NCBI GenBank assembly: GCA_050122535.1
Contig: JASFIT010000167.1
Location: 1 to 9,356, forward strand
From: JASFEQ01 sp050122535
GTDB taxonomy: Bacteria > Desulfobacterota > DSM-4660 > Desulfatiglandales > HGW-15
Length of the DNA: 9,356 nt
Direction of reading: 5' to 3'
In this document: one piece after another, positions 7,014 to 9,356 of the stretch
Numbering within the stretch: position 1 is the first letter of the stretch
Layout of the letters: each line of letters begins with the position of its first letter
Program-made: the position numbers and the translations under genes
The notes under the pieces: model-generated
What the model saw: only the letters and a program-made list of their open reading frames with translations
What the model was told of the DNA's origin: nothing
Database searches by the model: none

Positions 7014-7035
7014 GGCTTTGAGGCGATGATGTAAA
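7007..7035 (+). promoter_or_regulatory. Promoter of the enoyl-CoA hydratase gene
   Basis: A perfect TTGACA (7007-7012), a 17-base spacer and TGTAAA (7030-7035; four of six matches to TATAAT). A seven-base T run precedes the -35. The initiation site would fall inside the palindrome at 7035-7048, about 35 bases before the hydratase ATG. Confidence 0.65.
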
Positions 7036-7048
7036 GCGAACATTCGTT
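7035..7048. promoter_or_regulatory. Operator-like palindrome, copy 2 (enoyl-CoA hydratase)
   Basis: AGCGAACATTCGTT differs from the consensus AACGAACATTCGTT at one base. It overlaps the last base of the -10 and covers the expected transcription start, the placement of a repressor site. Confidence 0.65.
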
Positions 7049-7075
7049 TCCAATTAAAAAGAAAGGAAGTAAATT

Positions 7076-7834
7076 ATGGCCGAGAAATATGGGAACCTTT
7101 TGTTGAGGAAGGATGGGGAGATTCTGACCGCCACTCTGAATCGGCCAAAGCAGATGAATGCCCTGAACGTGGAGATGGCCAGAAACTTGAGAGAGGCATT
7201 TGAAAATATCCGATGGGATGCATCCATCAAAGTCGTGGTCCTTTCAGGAAAAGGGGGAAAGAGTTTTTGCGCTGGCCTAGACCTCAAAGAGCGTTCTCGC
7301 ATGCGCGAAGAGGAGATCCTCATGTCTCGTGAGAGAGATATCATCCCCTTATTTCATTACCTGGGGGAGTTTCCAAAGCCGATCATTGGTGCCATAAATG
7401 GCGCGGCCCTGGGAGGAGGCGCTGAGCTGGCTCTCGTTTGCGACATTCGCGTTGCCACCCCTCAAGCACGTTTTGGTCAGACGGAGATCAGATGGGGAAT
7501 GATCCCATCCGCAGGGGGATGCCAGCGCCTCCGGGTGATAGCCGGAACTGCTGTTGCAAAGGAATTGATTTTAACGGGAAGGGTCATTGAGGCTGAAGAG
7601 GCCCTCAAACTTGGGATCTACAACAGGGTGGTGTCTCCAGAGGACCTTTTGACAGAGGCACTGAATATGGGAAAAGAGATGGCACAACACTCATCCATTG
7701 CCCTGAAGCAGGCCAAAAAGGTTCTTGATTTTGGGGCCCAAGTCTCCTCTTTACAGGCCTTTGATTTTGAGGCCTCAAAGGAGTGTTTCTACACGGGGCA
7801 GGCCATGGAAGGACACAAGTCATTTAAATCGTAG
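7076..7834 (+). CDS. Enoyl-CoA hydratase/isomerase family protein (crotonase fold)
   Basis: Expected to hydrate a 2-enoyl-CoA to a 3-hydroxyacyl-CoA in the cytoplasm. The 252 residues show both oxyanion-hole segments, SGKGGKSFCAGLDL (57-70) and GAALGGGAELALVCD (109-123). They also show both acidic residues used by true hydratases: Glu117 in GGGAELAL and Glu137 in FGQTEIRWGMIPSAGG. Retention of both favours hydratase over isomerase or decarboxylase activity. AAGGAAG six bases before the ATG supports the start. The C-terminus stops at EGHKSFKS, a few residues short of the usual AFxEKRxPxFxG tail. It is the first plus-strand gene of the divergent pair, with its own promoter and operator-like site. 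It would act after the acyl-CoA dehydrogenase at 1-104 (inference). Confidence 0.92.
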   Translation: MAEKYGNLLLRKDGEILTATLNRPKQMNALNVEMARNLREAFENIRWDASIKVVVLSGKGGKSFCAGLDLKERSRMREEEILMSRERDIIPLFHYLGEFPKPIIGAINGAALGGGAELALVCDIRVATPQARFGQTEIRWGMIPSAGGCQRLRVIAGTAVAKELILTGRVIEAEEALKLGIYNRVVSPEDLLTEALNMGKEMAQHSSIALKQAKKVLDFGAQVSSLQAFDFEASKECFYTGQAMEGHKSFKS

Positions 7835-7850
7835 AGATAATGATTTTGTC

Positions 7851-7879
7851 TTGACACCCTGTTGCTTGATTTATTAAAA
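7851..7879 (+). promoter_or_regulatory. Promoter of the zinc-ribbon/AOR gene pair
   Basis: A perfect TTGACA (7851-7856), a 17-base spacer and TTAAAA (7874-7879). A TATTAA at 15-base spacing is an alternative -10. The arrangement repeats that of the two promoters in the divergent region, including the palindrome immediately after. No terminator was seen between the hydratase stop and this promoter, so read-through from the hydratase is possible. Confidence 0.6.
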
Positions 7880-7891
7880 CGAACATTCGTT
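7878..7891. promoter_or_regulatory. Operator-like palindrome, copy 3 (zinc-ribbon/AOR), perfect arms
   Basis: AACGAACATTCGTT: two perfect 6-base arms around a central CA. It overlaps the end of the candidate -10 and the expected start site. It is the best copy of the three and defines the consensus used here. Confidence 0.68.
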
Positions 7892-7941
7892 CACTTCTTC
7901 TAAAGTATTTCTCCAGTATGCAATGGAAATGGAGGGCAGGC

Positions 7942-8100
7942 ATGGGAAAAGAACAAAAGGTGAGATGCTTAAACTGCTTCGAGAGGATACCAGTGCCTCC
8001 AAAGACGAAAAGACTCACTTGCCCTAAATGCAGCGTTGAATATGTGATTGCCTGGCGAGGCTCCCAGGCCAAGATTGCCGGAACACCATCGAAAAGGTAA
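7942..8100 (+). CDS. Small zinc-ribbon protein
   Basis: 52 residues with two Cys pairs, CLNC (9-12) and CPKC (27-30), separated by a basic loop containing VPPKTKR: the layout of a single zinc ribbon. There is no membrane segment or signal peptide. The start is taken at 7942 because GGAGGG lies at good spacing. An upstream in-frame ATG at 7918 adds eight residues but has no ribosome binding site. It is separated from the AOR-family gene by 21 bp and shares its promoter, so it may assist that enzyme, for example in metal or cofactor handling or electron transfer. That role is inference; a DNA- or RNA-binding role is equally possible. It is too short to assign to a named family. Confidence 0.75.
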   Translation: MGKEQKVRCLNCFERIPVPPKTKRLTCPKCSVEYVIAWRGSQAKIAGTPSKR

Positions 8101-8121
8101 TAAGGAGGTAGGATTAAAGAG

Positions 8122-9356
8122 ATGCCGTTGACCAGGAAAATAGGCTATGTAGACCTATCAGGCGGGAATATCAAGACAAGTCCGATTCCGGAAGCATTGC
8201 GCCGACTTTATTTGGGGGGTCGCGGATTGGACATTTACTTACTTTACAATCACGTTAAACCCGGGTGTGACCCCATGAGCCCGGATAATGCGGTGACCGT
8301 GAGCGCAGGCCTTCTGGGTGGTTCCATGGCTCCAGCAGCTGCCCGTTGTCATTCTGGCGCCAAGTCACCCCTCACGTACGGTGTGGGAAGCTGCAATATG
8401 GGGGGTTTCTTTGCCCCTGAGCTCACTTTCGCAGGCTTTCATCATCTTCTATTTACAGGCAAGGCAGAAAAGCCCGTCTATCTTTGGGTTCACGACGGCG
8501 AGGTTGAACTTCGCGACGCCCAGCATCTATGGGGCAGAGATGCCTTTGAAACACAGAAACTGATTCGTGAAGAGCTGGGGGATGAGGAGATACAGATCGC
8601 CTGTATAGGACCCGCTGGGGAGAACTTAGTCAGATATGCCAATATTCGAACGGGTCTAAAGAATGCCGGTGGAAGGTCGGGTGTGGGCTGTATCTGGGGG
8701 TCCAAGAATCTGAAAGCCATAGCCACAAGAGGAACCATGGAAGTGAGTAATCGATATCCTCTGGAGGCCCTGGATTATGCCCACAAATGGCAAAAGCAGG
8801 TGACGGATACCAAGCTGGCGAAGGCCCTGGGTTATGACGGCACCATGATGATCTGGAATGTGACCAACACGACCGGCCTGTTAAGGTATCGCAACTTTCA
8901 ATATAATAAACTGGAAGATTGGGAAGATCTGACCATTGAAAGGTTCCATGAGCAATTCCATGAGGGGGTCACCGCCTGTTTTGGATGCCCAGTCCACTGC
9001 CGCCATAAATGGCGAATAAAGGAAGGACCCCTTGCCGGCCTCTATGGTGAGGGGCCTGAATATAATACGCAAATGTGTATGGGAGGCATGCTCAATATCA
9101 CCAACTGGGAGAGTATCCTCCAAGGACAACACTTGGTAGATAAATACGGCTTTGATATGGCTGAGTTTGCCAATATTGCTGCTTGGGCCTTTGAGATCTA
9201 CGAGAAGGGAATTATCGATGAGAAGGATACAGGGGGCATAAAGCTGGATTGGTCAAATGCGGATGAACTTCTTCCTCTACTGCTGGAACAAGTGGCCTAT
9301 CGCAAGGGGATTGGTGACCTCCTGGCTGAAGGTCCTATCAAGGCCCTTGAGAGATT
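8122..9356 (+). CDS. Aldehyde:ferredoxin oxidoreductase family protein (partial, runs off right edge)
   Basis: 411 codons are open from ATG 8122 to the edge; family members usually have about 600-650 residues, so roughly two thirds is visible. The family uses a bis-pterin tungsten (or molybdenum) cofactor plus one [4Fe-4S] cluster to interconvert aldehydes and acids with ferredoxin, in the anaerobic cytoplasm. Seen here: YLGGRGLD (30-37); ARCHSGAKSPLTYG and CNMGGFFAPELTFAGF (74-106), matching the cofactor-binding N-terminal domain; NAGGRSGVGCIWGSKNLKAI (181-200); three cluster ligands CFGCPVHC (Cys286, 289, 293); and GEGPEYNT (309-316) with the conserved active-site Glu (313). The fourth cluster Cys lies beyond the window. 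AAGGAGG is about 13 bases before the ATG, slightly far; AGGA is closer. The family includes AOR proper and the BamB subunit of class II benzoyl-CoA reductase. The GPEYxT motif leans toward AOR proper, but the substrate is open. Confidence 0.9.
   Translation, partial: MPLTRKIGYVDLSGGNIKTSPIPEALRRLYLGGRGLDIYLLYNHVKPGCDPMSPDNAVTVSAGLLGGSMAPAAARCHSGAKSPLTYGVGSCNMGGFFAPELTFAGFHHLLFTGKAEKPVYLWVHDGEVELRDAQHLWGRDAFETQKLIREELGDEEIQIACIGPAGENLVRYANIRTGLKNAGGRSGVGCIWGSKNLKAIATRGTMEVSNRYPLEALDYAHKWQKQVTDTKLAKALGYDGTMMIWNVTNTTGLLRYRNFQYNKLEDWEDLTIERFHEQFHEGVTACFGCPVHCRHKWRIKEGPLAGLYGEGPEYNTQMCMGGMLNITNWESILQGQHLVDKYGFDMAEFANIAAWAFEIYEKGIIDEKDTGGIKLDWSNADELLPLLLEQVAYRKGIGDLLAEGPIKALER

Noticed and set aside
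7918..7941. Earlier ATG for the zinc-ribbon protein
   Set aside because: It has no ribosome binding site, while ATG 7942 has GGAGGG at good spacing. The extra residues precede the zinc-binding core.
8490..9132. Minus-strand open frames at 8490-8738 and 8881-9132
   Set aside because: Both lie antisense to the AOR-family reading frame, which carries clear cofactor and cluster motifs throughout.
8122..9356. Assignment of the AOR-family gene as bamB (class II benzoyl-CoA reductase)
   Set aside because: Some N-terminal motifs are shared across the family, but the GPEYxT motif is more typical of AOR proper, and none of the other bam genes are in the window.

Overview
The window looks like part of an acid-degradation locus in an anaerobic bacterium, probably a deltaproteobacterium (Desulfobacterota: sulfate reducer or syntroph). 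This is inferred from the gene mix: a tungsten/molybdenum aldehyde:ferredoxin oxidoreductase (AOR) family enzyme, an acyl-CoA dehydrogenase, an enoyl-CoA hydratase and an AMP-forming acyl-CoA ligase, next to a complete branched-chain-amino-acid-type (HAAT) ABC importer. No rRNA, tRNA, CRISPR array or mobile element was seen.

Layout. (1) Positions 1-104, minus strand: N-terminus of an acyl-CoA dehydrogenase running off the left edge. (2) 105-330: no gene; it holds candidate promoters on both strands and a small hairpin. (3) 331-6761, minus strand: a six-gene operon transcribed right to left as binding protein, livH, livM, livG, livF, acyl-CoA ligase. Junctions are tight: livH/livM and livM/livG overlap by 4 nt, and livG/livF and livF/ligase are 10-11 nt apart. 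The one loose junction (binding protein/livH) holds a perfect 11-bp hairpin enclosing the livH ribosome binding site. (4) 6762-7075: a divergent control region with two TTGACA promoters facing away from each other. (5) 7076-9356, plus strand: enoyl-CoA hydratase, a 52-residue zinc-ribbon protein, and the first 411 codons of the AOR-family enzyme, which runs off the right edge.

How it works together (inference): the importer brings in a carboxylic acid (aromatic, branched or fatty), the ligase activates it to a CoA thioester, and the dehydrogenase and hydratase carry out beta-oxidation-type steps. The AOR-family enzyme would interconvert an aldehyde and acid, or perform a related low-potential reaction. 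The substrate cannot be read from the sequence.

The main regulatory observation is a palindrome, AACGAA-CA-TTCGTT, present three times (14/14, 13/14 and 12/14 matches). Each copy lies at or just downstream of the -10 of a TTGACA-N17 promoter: for the transporter operon, for the hydratase, and for the zinc-ribbon/AOR pair. This is what a single TetR-type repressor controlling the whole locus would produce. No regulator gene is inside the window.
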